Assembly (NCBI GenBank): GCA_002375995.1
Contig: DFNI01000026.1
Location: 1 to 64,000 of the forward strand
Length of the DNA stretch: 64,000 bases
Direction of reading: 5' to 3'
From: Acetothermia bacterium UBA3571
Lineage (GTDB): Bacteria; Bipolaricaulota; Bipolaricaulia; Bipolaricaulales; Bipolaricaulaceae
Shown here: piece by piece, positions 1 to 8,588 of the stretch
Layout: each line of letters starts with the position of its first letter
Position numbering within the stretch: position 1 is the first letter of the stretch
Notes under the pieces: model-generated
The model's input: the letters and a program-made list of their open reading frames with translations, nothing else
What the model was told of the DNA's origin: nothing
Databases searched by the model: none
Translations under genes and position numbers: made by a program

Positions 1-1
1 G

Positions 2-274
2 GCGCGCGCTTTCAGAGATGTCTTTGCGGGAAGCGTGGCGCTGATGATAGAGCTCGTGGAAAACCTAGTTCGAAACGTGGGGATAGGCCTTGCAGAGGCG
101 GTACGGATGGCCAGCGCGACCCCGGCGGCGATCAGAGGTCTCTGCAATCGGGGCGTACTGGCCCTCGGGTATCGGGCGGATGTCGTGGTCTTCAGTCGGG
201 ATTTCGACGTGAAACTCACCGTGGTGGGAGGAAGGATTGTATACGAAAGACCAAGTTTAAGGGAAGGGGACGCC
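2..274 (+). CDS. N-acetylglucosamine-6-phosphate deacetylase-like, C-terminal fragment (5' end outside window)
   Basis: The reading frame is open from base 2 and has the ending typical of NagA/amidohydrolase proteins: an alpha-helical stretch with SVALMIELVENLV, then TPA near the last metal-site helix, then GYRADVVVFSRDF and VVGGRIVYE. The complete NagA at 38911-40128 ends in the same way (ADIVVLDENLSVKMTMVEGRVVY), so this is a second, divergent copy. NagA removes acetate from GlcNAc-6-phosphate. No stop codon follows in this frame: it reads straight into the broken oxidoreductase next door. A TAA lies one frame away at about 275, so the natural stop was probably lost by an indel. The family call is good; the true 3' end and whether the gene is functional are unclear. 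Confidence 0.7.
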
Positions 275-1285
275 CTAAGAGTAGGGATCGCGGGACCTGG
301 CGGCGTGGCCCGCGTCCACGCCCGGGGCTCTCAGGGGCGTACCGGGAGCATCCCTGGCCGCCGTGTATGGACACCGCGAGGCAAACGTCGCGGCGTTCGC
401 GGACGAGTTTCGGATTCCGTGCTACACCGCGTTGGATCGCTTCTTGGAAGCGGTGGACGCGGTGATCGTCTGTACGCCGCATCATGTAACGGAAATCGTC
501 CTCCCTGCGGTGGAAGCGGGAAAGCACGTGTTGGGAAAAAACCGCTGACCACTTCCATAGAAGAAGCGGACCTCCTGATCCAGGAGGCCCGGGGACGGTT
601 GGTCAAGTTAGGCGTGGTCTTTCGATCACGCTTCGAGGACGATGTCAAAACCCTCGTGGCCTCCCTGAGATCCGGGCGCTTGGGGAGTCTACTCTGCCTC
701 TCGGGGGTACGTTAAATGGTACCGAAACCCGGGATATTACACCCGCTGGCACGAGCGCTGGGCCACGGAGGGCGGTGGGGCCCTGATGACCCAGGCCATC
801 TACACGCTGGATCTCCTGCACTGGATAGGGGGGAGCCCAAGCGAGTGGTTGCCGTGGCCGGCAGCCTCCGGCATGATATAGAAGTGGAGGATACGCTGGT
901 GATGGCGATCGAATTTCTTTCGGGCGTCATCGCCGTGTTGGAGGGCGAGCACGGCCTTCTGGTCCGGTTATTCCATGTGTCTAGAAGTACATACCACTGC
1001 GGGGACGTTGGTGCTCGAGGAGAACGAGCTGGTCCGCCTCGATATCCCGGGGGCCTCGGTCCTCTCCCTGGTGTGGGACGCAAAACGGCTTTCGAGCGTT
1101 CTCCCAGTCCCACTGAGCTGAAATTAGAACCCCATCGCCGTCAGATCGAGGATTTTGTTTGGGCCGTGCGCGAGGACAGGGATTTGGCAGTTACCGGCGA
1201 GGATGCCCGCGAGACGTTGCGGCTCGCCCTCGCCGCTTATGCCTCGGCCCGAGAAGGTCGAGCGATCCTTATGGAAGGGAGGTGA
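275..1285 (+). pseudogene. Gfo/Idh/MocA-family NAD(P)-dependent oxidoreductase, multiply frameshifted
   Basis: Joining pieces from two frames rebuilds a full Gfo/Idh/MocA dehydrogenase. It starts with the Rossmann strand RVGIAGPGGVARVHAR, continues with YGHREANVAAFADEF and VDAVIVCTPHHVTE, then the family EKP segment (now KKPLTTSIEEADLL). Next come a GGGALMTQAIYTLDLLHWIG segment that carries the conserved D-x-x-H-like helix, GTLVLEENELVRLD, and a C-terminal RQIEDFVWAVREDRDLAVTG. Frame changes are needed near 325, 536, 705, 833, 942 and 1110. There is also no good start codon: CTA stands where the first Met would be. Six lesions in 1 kb beside intact neighbours argue for a decaying gene rather than sequencing error. 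In amino-sugar or sugar-acid operons such enzymes oxidise or epimerise sugars. Confidence 0.85.
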
Positions 1286-1343
1286 TAAACAGATAGTGAT
1301 CGCGCAACTCGCTTCAAAAATCGGTGCGATGTAGGAGGTGCAG

Positions 1344-2627
1344 ATGCGGAGAATCTCGTTCGGTTTGGCGGTGCTTCTGGCGTTGGCGGTGGCGTTTATC
1401 GCGTTTCCTAAAGAGGTCTTGCGGGTCTATGCTCCGCCATGGATTTTCAAGAAGTTCCCCCTGGAAGAGGTGGCTAAGCGGTTTGAAGCTGACCATCCGG
1501 GCGTGAAGGTGGAACTCACCCGGGCCAGCAAGTGGAGCGCTCCCACCTACATCACGGCGTGGAAGGCCGGCGACACGCCCTTCGACGTGTTCGTCGGGGG
1601 CTCGGGTTCCATGCTCGCCCCGGTGATTGTGGGCGGTTGGCTGGAGCCCCTGGATGACCTGCTCACCGGCCACATGGCCCCGGACAAGTTTGTGGGCGGT
1701 TTCCTCGCCGCCGGCTATTACAAGACGCCTGACGGCAAAGGCGCTTATTACCCAGTACTCCCCTTCATGGGTGAGGTGGCTATCATTGGTGTCAATACCC
1801 GCATCATGAAGGACGCGGGCCTTTGGGATGAGGAGAACAACAAGCCGATTCCCATACCTAGCTGGGATGAAGAGGAGTTCTTCGGATGGTTCAACAAGCT
1901 GAAGGCCGCCGCTCCCCTCGGGGCCCACGTACAGATTTGGGACCGGGAGTTTATGCAGTACAACTATTGCGGTCCCATCAAGGCCATGACGGGAACCTTC
2001 CTAGCCCCCGACGGCAAGGGTTTCGACGTCACCAGCGAAGCCGCTCACAAGTGGCTTAGCTACGTTCAGAAGATGTACAAAGAGGGGATCGGCAAATGGA
2101 CCATTACCGATCAGGATGGGTATGCCAAATGGAAAACTGGCGCGGTCGGCTCCTTCTATGCCGCCCAAGGCCATATCATGGAGCTGGTGAGTGTGACCGG
2201 CAACGAGGGCGACATCGCCTACATCGGCTGGCCCGGTGCGGATGTAAACGGCTCCATCATCTGGACGCACTCGGTTTGGATCCCCAAAGTATCCCCCAAT
2301 AAGGAACTGGCCAAGGCCTTTATCCGCGAGCAGATCTTCTCCAAGTACTTCCAGCAGTGGAGCTTCAACCATTACGGCAAGCTTCCGGTGCTGAAGGAGT
2401 ACTACGGAGAGGGTATTACCTGGTTCCAGGACCAGATGCCCACCATCCTGGCCATCGCCGATAACTCCCAGCCTATCCCGCTCTTCGCCGATCTCGAGGA
2501 ATACTTGGATATCCTGGTGAAGTACCTCCCCGACGCCGCTTTCGGCCGGATCAGCGTGGACGAGGCACTGGCCAAAATCGCGGAGGAGTCGGCGGACCTG
2601 GACTTCACGGATCTACGGGCGCACTGA
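1344..2627 (+). CDS. sugar ABC transporter substrate-binding protein (family 1)
   Basis: This is a secreted extracellular solute-binding protein of the CUT1 (maltose/oligosaccharide) type, 427 residues. A short positively charged N-terminus and a hydrophobic run (RRISFGLAVLLALAVAFIAF) form the signal peptide. The mature part has the family hallmarks: EVAKRFEADHPGVKVEL near the start, a DVFVGGSG segment at the first hinge, an AIIGVNTR-type segment and aromatic-rich ligand loops. ATG 1344 is chosen over an in-frame GTG six bases upstream because GGAGG at 1334-1338 lies five bases before it. It heads an operon with two permeases and uronate isomerase, so the ligand may be a uronic-acid-containing oligosaccharide (inference). 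Confidence 0.88.
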   Translation: MRRISFGLAVLLALAVAFIAFPKEVLRVYAPPWIFKKFPLEEVAKRFEADHPGVKVELTRASKWSAPTYITAWKAGDTPFDVFVGGSGSMLAPVIVGGWLEPLDDLLTGHMAPDKFVGGFLAAGYYKTPDGKGAYYPVLPFMGEVAIIGVNTRIMKDAGLWDEENNKPIPIPSWDEEEFFGWFNKLKAAAPLGAHVQIWDREFMQYNYCGPIKAMTGTFLAPDGKGFDVTSEAAHKWLSYVQKMYKEGIGKWTITDQDGYAKWKTGAVGSFYAAQGHIMELVSVTGNEGDIAYIGWPGADVNGSIIWTHSVWIPKVSPNKELAKAFIREQIFSKYFQQWSFNHYGKLPVLKEYYGEGITWFQDQMPTILAIADNSQPIPLFADLEEYLDILVKYLPDAAFGRISVDEALAKIAEESADLDFTDLRAH

Positions 2628-2636
2628 TGCGGAGGC

Positions 2637-2677
2637 GGGCGGTGGGCATCCAGTGGTGCCCGCCGCCCTTTCTTTTT
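2637..2677 (+). terminator. intrinsic terminator between binding protein and permease
   Basis: Arms 2637-2648 and 2657-2668 pair over 12 bp (one G-T) around an 8-base loop and are followed by TTTCTTTTT. The hairpin lies between the binding-protein stop and the permease start, so it probably lets only part of the transcripts continue. Confidence 0.8.
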
Positions 2678-2692
2678 CGAAACAGGGAGGCC

Positions 2693-3601
2693 GTGATCAG
2701 CCAAAGAAGGAAACGATACATCCGAGACCGGCTTAATATCTTTATTTTCCTTCTTCCCACTATTTTCTTCGTGTTCGTATTCATCGCTTTCCCTATAGGG
2801 TACTCCGCGTACCTCAGCTTGACCGAGTACAATTACGCCCGGGATCCCGCTCCAAAGTTCATCGGTTTTCGTGGTTACATCTACACCCTATTTCATGATG
2901 TTTTCTTCCACGACGCGCTCCTCAATCAGGTGAAATTTGCCATTCCATACTTTATCGCTACGTTCACCTTCTCTCTGGGCCTAGCGATCCTTATAAACGA
3001 GCTCGTTTTCGGAACTCGCTTTTTCCAGGTGCTTTTCTATCTTCCCATGATCATTCCTCTTTCGCTGGTGGGGATCATATTTGCGTGGGTTTTGGCTCCC
3101 GACATCGGGATCTTCGACCACATCCTGCGTTGGATGGGGATTAAGAATTGGAACATCGATTGGTTCGGCAATCCCTACACTGCCATTTACTGTCTCGCCA
3201 TCGCCCGTTCTTGGAAGATGATCGGCTTCACTTTAATTATCTTCCTCGCTGGGCTGCAGGCGATCCCCAAGGAGCTACGTGAGGCCGCCAAGGTCGATGG
3301 AGCCAACTTTCTCCAGGAGATCTTCAAGGTTGTCCTTCCTAACCTGAAGCCGTATCTGCTTATCGGGGGGATCTGGATTCTGATCAATTCCATCAAGACC
3401 TTCGAACTCCCCGCGGTGGTTACGGAAGGGGGGCCGGGAACCTCCACACTGACGTTGTACCTCTACTCGTGGAAGCTGGCGTTTGAGCGACTAGACATGG
3501 GGAGGGCTTCCCAGGTCGCCTACATAACCGCGACGATCATCTTGGTTCTCTCTTGGGTCCTCAACAGGATATTCCGCCCGGAGACGGCGAGGAGGGCGTG
3601 A
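2693..3601 (+). CDS. sugar ABC transporter permease, MalF/UgpA type
   Basis: Inner-membrane permease with about six hydrophobic segments, the first being LNIFIFLLPTIFFVFVFIAF. The EAA loop that contacts the ATPase is visible as ELREAAKVDGANFLQEIFKVVLP. The frame is open from 2627, but that upstream part overlaps the terminator hairpin and encodes an unlikely PPPFLFR stretch. I therefore take GTG 2693, which follows GGGAGG closely (spacing is short, about 2 bases, so the start is uncertain). It gives about 302 residues, normal for the family. It overlaps the next permease by one base. No ATP-binding subunit is encoded in this operon. Confidence 0.87.
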   Translation: MISQRRKRYIRDRLNIFIFLLPTIFFVFVFIAFPIGYSAYLSLTEYNYARDPAPKFIGFRGYIYTLFHDVFFHDALLNQVKFAIPYFIATFTFSLGLAILINELVFGTRFFQVLFYLPMIIPLSLVGIIFAWVLAPDIGIFDHILRWMGIKNWNIDWFGNPYTAIYCLAIARSWKMIGFTLIIFLAGLQAIPKELREAAKVDGANFLQEIFKVVLPNLKPYLLIGGIWILINSIKTFELPAVVTEGGPGTSTLTLYLYSWKLAFERLDMGRASQVAYITATIILVLSWVLNRIFRPETARRA

Positions 3602-4449
3602 TGCGGACGTTATTCAACTTTTGGCGGAAGAAGCGCCTCACGCTCCTGGTTCTGGTTACGTTTCTCGCGGCTCTCTATATATCGCCGCTTCTGTGGATGC
3701 TTAACACATCGCTTCGTCCCACCTGGGACATCTACCGTTACCCTCCCACTATTCTTCCCCGTAAAGTGACATTGGAGAACTACGTTTACGTTCTGACACA
3801 GATGAGCGGTTTCGGCCGCTATTTCCTGAACAGCATCGTGGTCACGTTCTCTACCGTGGTTTTGGTTTTGATCGCCAGCGCCATGGGCGGATACGCCTTC
3901 GGGGTGCGGCGTTTTCGTGGACAAGATCTGCTTTTTACGGGGGTAATCCTGGTTCTCACCATCCCTTACATCATGTACCTTATCCCCATCTATATGATGG
4001 AGGACAAGCTGGGGCTACAAAATAACTGGCTGGGCTTGATACTGCCGTATGTGGCGCTGAACCTCCCGTGGGGCCTCCTCATTATGAGGGGCGCCTTTTC
4101 CACCATCCCTCTTGATATCCGCGACGCGGCTATCATCGATGGCTGTAACGAATTCCAGTTGTGGTTCAGGGTAATGCTTCCCATAACCAAGCCGGCCTTG
4201 GCAGCCACCACCATCATCACCTTTGTGTTTGCGTGGCAGGAATACATGTTCGCCAGCACGTTGATGACGAAAAACCAGTGGCAGACCTTACCGGTAGGTA
4301 TCGTATGGCTTCGTGACGAACTACAGACGCTGGTTTACGGGCGGATCGGTGCCATGGTGGTTCTAACCATCGTGCCGGTGTTTATCCTCTTTCTGGCCTT
4401 CCGTAACTTCTTCATCAAAGGGCTAAGCGAGGGGATGCTCAAGGGCTAA
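3601..4449 (+). CDS. sugar ABC transporter permease, MalG/LacG type
   Basis: Second permease of the importer, 282 residues with six predicted membrane segments beginning LTLLVLVTFLAALYISPLLW. The EAA-type cytoplasmic loop reads DIRDAAIIDGCNEFQLWFRV followed by MLPITKPAL. ATG 3601 shares its A with the TGA of the preceding permease, so translation is coupled. The C-terminus FFIKGLSEGMLKG is typical of MalG-like proteins (FIKGLTxGAVKG). It would form a heterodimer with the upstream permease and require a shared UgpC/MsmK-like ATPase encoded elsewhere (inference from family knowledge). Confidence 0.88.
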   Translation: MRTLFNFWRKKRLTLLVLVTFLAALYISPLLWMLNTSLRPTWDIYRYPPTILPRKVTLENYVYVLTQMSGFGRYFLNSIVVTFSTVVLVLIASAMGGYAFGVRRFRGQDLLFTGVILVLTIPYIMYLIPIYMMEDKLGLQNNWLGLILPYVALNLPWGLLIMRGAFSTIPLDIRDAAIIDGCNEFQLWFRVMLPITKPALAATTIITFVFAWQEYMFASTLMTKNQWQTLPVGIVWLRDELQTLVYGRIGAMVVLTIVPVFILFLAFRNFFIKGLSEGMLKG

Positions 4450-4466
4450 GGATTGAGGAGGGCGAA

Positions 4467-5837
4467 GTGATATTCAGGGATGATTATCTTTTGAGTACGT
4501 CAACTGGACTAGAAATCTACGCGCACATCGCCGATCTCCCTATTGTAGATGCTCACAGTCATGTGGAGGCTTACCAGATCGCGGAGAATCGGGGCTGGAG
4601 CGATATTTGGGAGGCGGAGGGGGCTACGGACCACTATGTATGGGAACTTATGCGACGGTTGGGCGTCCCCGAGGAACGGATCACCGGAAACGCCTCTAAC
4701 CGAGAAAAATGGTTTGTCCTAGCCGAGATTTTTCCCCTCTGCGCGGGAAACCCCGTATACGATTGGATCCATTTGGATCTTTCCCGACGATTCGGGATCG
4801 AGGAGTTATTAGGACCCGATACCGCGGAGGCTATATGGAACCGAACTAAGGAAAAGCTTTCTCGACCCGAAATGCATCCCCGGCAGCTTCTCCGAGATAT
4901 GAAAGTGGAGATCTTGGCCACCACTGATCCCGTGGGCGCGGATCTTCGCCCTCACCACCGTTTGGCGGAGGAGTTTTCGGGGGCAAAAGTTGTCCCCACG
5001 TGGCGGCCGGACGCGCTCCTGAGGGTGGGTGCAGGTGGGTGGAAAGAGACTGTACAACAATTGGGCGAGAAATATGGGATCGATGTATCAAGTCTGCGGG
5101 GTCTCCTGGATGCCCTGGAACGAGATCACGATGAGTTCGGTCGCCATGGATGTCGCATCAGTGATCATGCCCTTCAAGAAGCGGATCTACACTTAGTTTC
5201 GGATGCACGGGCTTCTCGGGCCTATGCCCGAGCTGTGGCCGGCAAGGAAATTTCACCCCAGGACATCGTTGACCTCCGTTCTTACCTTATGCATTTCTTC
5301 GCGGAACTTGATGCGGCGGCGGGGTGGGTAATGCAGCTTCACATCGGGGCGGTGCGCGACTATCGAGATGCCCTTTTCTTTACCTTGGGGAGGGATTCCG
5401 GGGGCGACGTAACCGACCACGATCTTCCGCTTGTTCAAGGGATCTCCGATTTCCTCAATCGTTTCGATGGGCGCCTCACTGTGGTCCTATACGTGCTTCA
5501 TCCTGCCCACGCCTATACCGCTACCGTTCTTGTTAGGGCATTCCCCGGGGTCTACTTGGGAGCCCCGTGGTGGTTTATGGATAATCCCTATCACATGCGT
5601 GAGTATTTGGAACTAATCGCGAACGTGGATCTCCTTTCTCTTTTTGCGGGAATGGTGACCGACTCCCGTAAGATTCTCTCCTACGAATCCCGCACAATTA
5701 TCTTTCGACGAGTGCTCGCTGATACCTTAGGGAAAATGGTGGAGCAGGGAAGGATGCCCTCTTCGGTGGCCCTGAAACTCGCGGAGCACTTGAGTTACCA
5801 CCGTCCCAAAGAGCTTTTCTTTTCGCACTTGAGTTAA
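4467..5837 (+). CDS. uxaC: uronate isomerase (glucuronate/galacturonate isomerase)
   Basis: Amidohydrolase-superfamily isomerase that converts D-glucuronate to fructuronate or D-galacturonate to tagaturonate, the first intracellular step of uronate breakdown. Family features in order: the FRDDYLL N-terminus, the metal-binding DAHSHVE (HxH), DWIHLDLSRRFGI, ILATTDPVGADL, WRPDALL, a WVMQLHIGAVRD strand, and the C-terminal WWFMDNPYHMREYLE and MVTDSRKILSYESR, which is very characteristic. At 456 residues it is normal length. GTG 4467 follows GAGGAGGG with good spacing. It lies 17 bases after the permease, so the importer upstream probably supplies uronate-containing sugars. Confidence 0.9.
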   Translation: MIFRDDYLLSTSTGLEIYAHIADLPIVDAHSHVEAYQIAENRGWSDIWEAEGATDHYVWELMRRLGVPEERITGNASNREKWFVLAEIFPLCAGNPVYDWIHLDLSRRFGIEELLGPDTAEAIWNRTKEKLSRPEMHPRQLLRDMKVEILATTDPVGADLRPHHRLAEEFSGAKVVPTWRPDALLRVGAGGWKETVQQLGEKYGIDVSSLRGLLDALERDHDEFGRHGCRISDHALQEADLHLVSDARASRAYARAVAGKEISPQDIVDLRSYLMHFFAELDAAAGWVMQLHIGAVRDYRDALFFTLGRDSGGDVTDHDLPLVQGISDFLNRFDGRLTVVLYVLHPAHAYTATVLVRAFPGVYLGAPWWFMDNPYHMREYLELIANVDLLSLFAGMVTDSRKILSYESRTIIFRRVLADTLGKMVEQGRMPSSVALKLAEHLSYHRPKELFFSHLS

Positions 5838-6231
5838 GGGAAAAGAATTTCGGGAAGATGCTCCTCAAAAGAACGGGGGATGATCACCCGGGGAAGATGG
5901 AAGGGCACTTAGCCTTAAATACTGGGCTTAAGGGATGGGGCTCGGTCTTTTCGACCAAGGCGGCAGTGGCCAACTTCGCCCAGTGGCTGGCGGTGCACAT
6001 AGTCCAGGAATACTGGCCGGGGATTATATGCTCTTTACCCCGAGCTTTTTTTTACGGAGCAACGGTACCTCCTTACGGACGAACGAGTGAACCTCACCGA
6101 GCGTGGGAAAAAGTGTCATCGAACATGCTCCCATTGGAAGGTTTTGGAATCCAACGAGATGGACGTGGTTATACCCTGTCGATGGGTCGATGGTGGCTTC
6201 TCTGCTACTCCGTTGCCTAAGTGGATAATTT
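5838..6231 (+). other. non-genic stretch with a possible eroded, frameshifted coding sequence
   Basis: No intact recognisable gene lies between uronate isomerase and the next promoter. Two frames look protein-like in sequence order: one from 5858 (including STKAAVANFAQWLAVHIVQE) up to about 6020, and another from about 6021 to a stop at 6258 (LLTDERVNLTERGKK, then MDVVIPCRWVDGG). An 8-base T run at 6046-6053 lies near the junction. This could be one gene broken by indels, perhaps related to uronate use, but I do not recognise the family. Confidence 0.3.
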
Positions 6232-6261
6232 CTGTCAAGTGGTATTGGGAACCAGTATAAT
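6232..6261 (+). promoter_or_regulatory. sigma-A-type promoter for the PPi-PFK operon
   Basis: A perfect -10 box TATAAT at 6256-6261 lies 18 bases after CTGTCA (6232-6237, 4 of 6 matches to TTGACA). The phosphofructokinase start is 48 bases downstream. Confidence 0.6.
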
Positions 6262-6308
6262 GAAAAGGTTTGCACAGAGAGACATAACCACTGACGACGG
6301 GAGGCGAG

Positions 6309-7595
6309 ATGGGGGTACTCAAAAACGTAGTGGTCGCCATGGGGGGAGGGCCGACCCCAGTGATCAACAACTCCCTCCGAGGGATCCTGGAAGCGATCCG
6401 GGCCTATCCGGGCAAGTTCGGGACCGCCTACGGCGCGTGGCACGGGGTATTGGGGATCCTCCGGGAGGAGCTCCTCGATCTCTCCGTACAGCCTGAAGAG
6501 GAAATTTCCCTCCTCCGCACCACCCCCGCCGCCGGGGCCATCGGCACTGCCCGCTACAAGCTCGAGCACGAAGAAGACCTCGAGCGGATCATCGAGGTCT
6601 TCAGGGCCCACGATGTGGGGTACTTCTTCGGGATCGGGGGAAACGATACGCAGCTTGTCTGCCAGAAGATAGCCGAGGCCGCGGAGAAGGTGGGGTACGA
6701 GCTCACCGTGGTGGGGGTCCCCAAGACCATCGACAACGACCTCGGGGATCCCGAACTGGAACTTGTAGACCACACCCCGGGGTACGGCTCGGTGGCCCGC
6801 TATTGGGCGTGGACGGTCCAGTGCCTGGAAGAAGAGAACCGGGGCTCATCCCCGGCGGACCCGGTGTTGGTGGTCCAGGCCATGGGGAGGCGGGTGGGGT
6901 TCGTCCCCGCCGCCGCCAGGCTCGCCGACCCGGAACGGGAATTTCCTCTCTTGATTTTCCTCGCCGAATGTGGACTTTCCTTGGAAGAGATAATCGATTC
7001 CATCGCCGACACGGTGCGGACATTCGGCCGGGCGCTGGTGGTAGTCTCGGAGGGCCTGAAGCTTGGGGAGCTGGGAGAGCGGCGGGATGCCTTCGGCCAC
7101 GCCGCTTTTTCGTCTTCTCGCGCCACGGTGGCCCAAAACCTGGTGAACCACTTGAACGACGTGGGCTTGCCGGCGCGGGGTCTCGCCCGGGGACAGGTCC
7201 CCGGGACTGAGCAGCGCGACGCCATCCTCTACGCCTCCCCAGTGGACCTGGACGAGGCTTACGCTGTGGGGGTGAGGGCGGTGGAGCTCGCCGCCGCCGG
7301 GGAATCGGGGCACATGGTCACCATTCGCCGGGCCTCCGATAGGCCCTACCGCGCCGAATACGGAAAGATCCCCCTCGTCGAGGTAGCCGGCAAAGACAGG
7401 CCCTTCCCCGAGCGCTGGATCTCCGAGACCAAGACCGATGTCACCGACGACTTCGTCCGCTACGCGCGGCCCCTCTTGGGGGAGGATCAGGTTTCGGTGC
7501 CCGTGGTGGGGGGGAGGCTCAGGTTTGCGCGCCTGAAGATGGTCTTCGCGCCGAAAAAGCTTCCCGATTACGTCCCCGCAGCCTGGAGGGGGTGA
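6309..7595 (+). CDS. pyrophosphate-dependent phosphofructokinase-type 6-phosphofructokinase
   Basis: Phosphorylates fructose-6-phosphate to the 1,6-bisphosphate. At 428 residues it is longer than classic ATP-PfkA (about 320) and fits the PPi-dependent clades. Visible motifs are MGGGPTPVINNSL for the phosphoryl-donor loop, GGNDT in place of the ATP-type GGDGS, and the catalytic PKTIDNDL. AMGRRVGFVPAA corresponds to the MGR fructose-6-phosphate site. An acidic/Asn residue after GG is associated with PPi use, so PPi is the likely donor (inference). The start at 6309 follows GGGAGGCG. It heads a tight gene set with the HAD hydrolase, 6-phosphogluconate dehydrogenase and a LarA-like protein, and has its own promoter. 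Confidence 0.87.
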   Translation: MGVLKNVVVAMGGGPTPVINNSLRGILEAIRAYPGKFGTAYGAWHGVLGILREELLDLSVQPEEEISLLRTTPAAGAIGTARYKLEHEEDLERIIEVFRAHDVGYFFGIGGNDTQLVCQKIAEAAEKVGYELTVVGVPKTIDNDLGDPELELVDHTPGYGSVARYWAWTVQCLEEENRGSSPADPVLVVQAMGRRVGFVPAAARLADPEREFPLLIFLAECGLSLEEIIDSIADTVRTFGRALVVVSEGLKLGELGERRDAFGHAAFSSSRATVAQNLVNHLNDVGLPARGLARGQVPGTEQRDAILYASPVDLDEAYAVGVRAVELAAAGESGHMVTIRRASDRPYRAEYGKIPLVEVAGKDRPFPERWISETKTDVTDDFVRYARPLLGEDQVSVPVVGGRLRFARLKMVFAPKKLPDYVPAAWRG

Positions 7596-7656
7596 CGCGT
7601 GACGTGTGGAGAATAGTACAAAGAACCCGTCACGCGTTACGCATCGCGCGTCACGG
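7592..7656. repeat. imperfect inverted repeat, REP-like
   Basis: Between the phosphofructokinase and HAD genes, GTGACGCGTGACG (7592-7604) is the near reverse complement of CGTCACGCGTTAC (7628-7640). A third related piece, CGCGCGTCACG, ends about 7655. The left arm overlaps the stop codon. It has no T-run, so it is more like a dispersed palindromic repeat or mRNA-stabilising hairpin than a terminator. Confidence 0.55.
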
Positions 7657-7673
7657 AAGCTAAGGAGGGGAGT

Positions 7674-8588
7674 ATGGACTACCGCGGAAGGCTCGAGGGC
7701 TTCCGGCCCAAGAGGGATTACTTGGTGTGCATCGACACCGATGGGTGCGTCTTCGACAACATGGGGATAAAGCAGAGGGAGTGTTTCACCCCGTGGATGA
7801 TCGCCTATTTCGGGCTTCAGCCGGTGGCCCAGGCGGCCCGGGAATGCAAGGAATTCGCCGACCTTTTCTCCAAGACCCGCGGTGCAAACCGCCACATCAC
7901 CATCAAGCGCATCCTCACGGAACTCCTTCCCAAACACCCCCTGGTGAAACGGCGCGGTTTCAAAGTCCCGCAGTTCCCCCACTACTTCGCCTGGGTGGAC
8001 GACCCTAATAGCGTCCTCTCCAACGACGGCCTCCGGGAGGCCATAAAGAACGCCCCTTCGGAGGAAGCCAGGAAGGAGTTCGAGCTTGTGCTCGAGTGGT
8101 CCGAGCGGGTTAACTGGGCCATAAAAGAGATCGTGAAGGGGATCCCCCCCTTCGCCGGGGCTCGGAAGGCCCTGGAGCGGATCCGGGGTCGCGCCGATAT
8201 CGTGGTGGTCTCCCAGACCCCCATCGAGGCTATTGAGCGGGAGTGGAAGGAGCACGGCATATACGACTACGCGGATCTCATCTGTGGACAGGAGATGGGC
8301 ACGAAATCCCAACACATCGCCGCCACATCCAAGTACTATCCCAAAGACAGGGTCCTCATGATCGGCGATGCACCGGGGGACCTAAAGGCGGCGAAGGACA
8401 ACGGCGTGCTCTTTTACCCCGTGATCCCCGGGGAAGAGGAGGAATCCTGGGAACGGTTCAACGACGAGGCCCTGGAGCGCTTCTTTAGCGGCACGTATGC
8501 GGGCGACTATGAACGGGAGCTCATAGAAAAATTCGAGGCGGCGCTTCCCGAGCGGCCGCCGTGGGAGACGGGGGGTGAAGGCGGATGA
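7674..8588 (+). CDS. HAD-superfamily hydrolase
   Basis: Haloacid-dehalogenase-type phosphatase, 304 residues, probably cytoplasmic. Motif I is VCIDTDGCVFDNM (nucleophile Asp and the +2 Asp). Motif II is DIVVVSQTP with the Ser, a conserved Lys follows in MGTKSQHI, and motif IV is VLMIGDAPGDLKAA. The large insert between motifs I and II (about residues 40-160) forms a cap that would set substrate specificity. The start ATG 7674 is preceded by AAGGAGGGG. The gene overlaps the 6-phosphogluconate dehydrogenase gene by four bases, so it is likely part of the same sugar-phosphate or sugar-acid pathway. The exact substrate cannot be told from sequence. Confidence 0.8.
   Translation: MDYRGRLEGFRPKRDYLVCIDTDGCVFDNMGIKQRECFTPWMIAYFGLQPVAQAARECKEFADLFSKTRGANRHITIKRILTELLPKHPLVKRRGFKVPQFPHYFAWVDDPNSVLSNDGLREAIKNAPSEEARKEFELVLEWSERVNWAIKEIVKGIPPFAGARKALERIRGRADIVVVSQTPIEAIEREWKEHGIYDYADLICGQEMGTKSQHIAATSKYYPKDRVLMIGDAPGDLKAAKDNGVLFYPVIPGEEEESWERFNDEALERFFSGTYAGDYERELIEKFEAALPERPPWETGGEGG

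Noticed and set aside
6846..8315. 489-codon open frame on the minus strand
   Set aside because: Antisense to phosphofructokinase and HAD genes, no recognisable motifs and no start signal.
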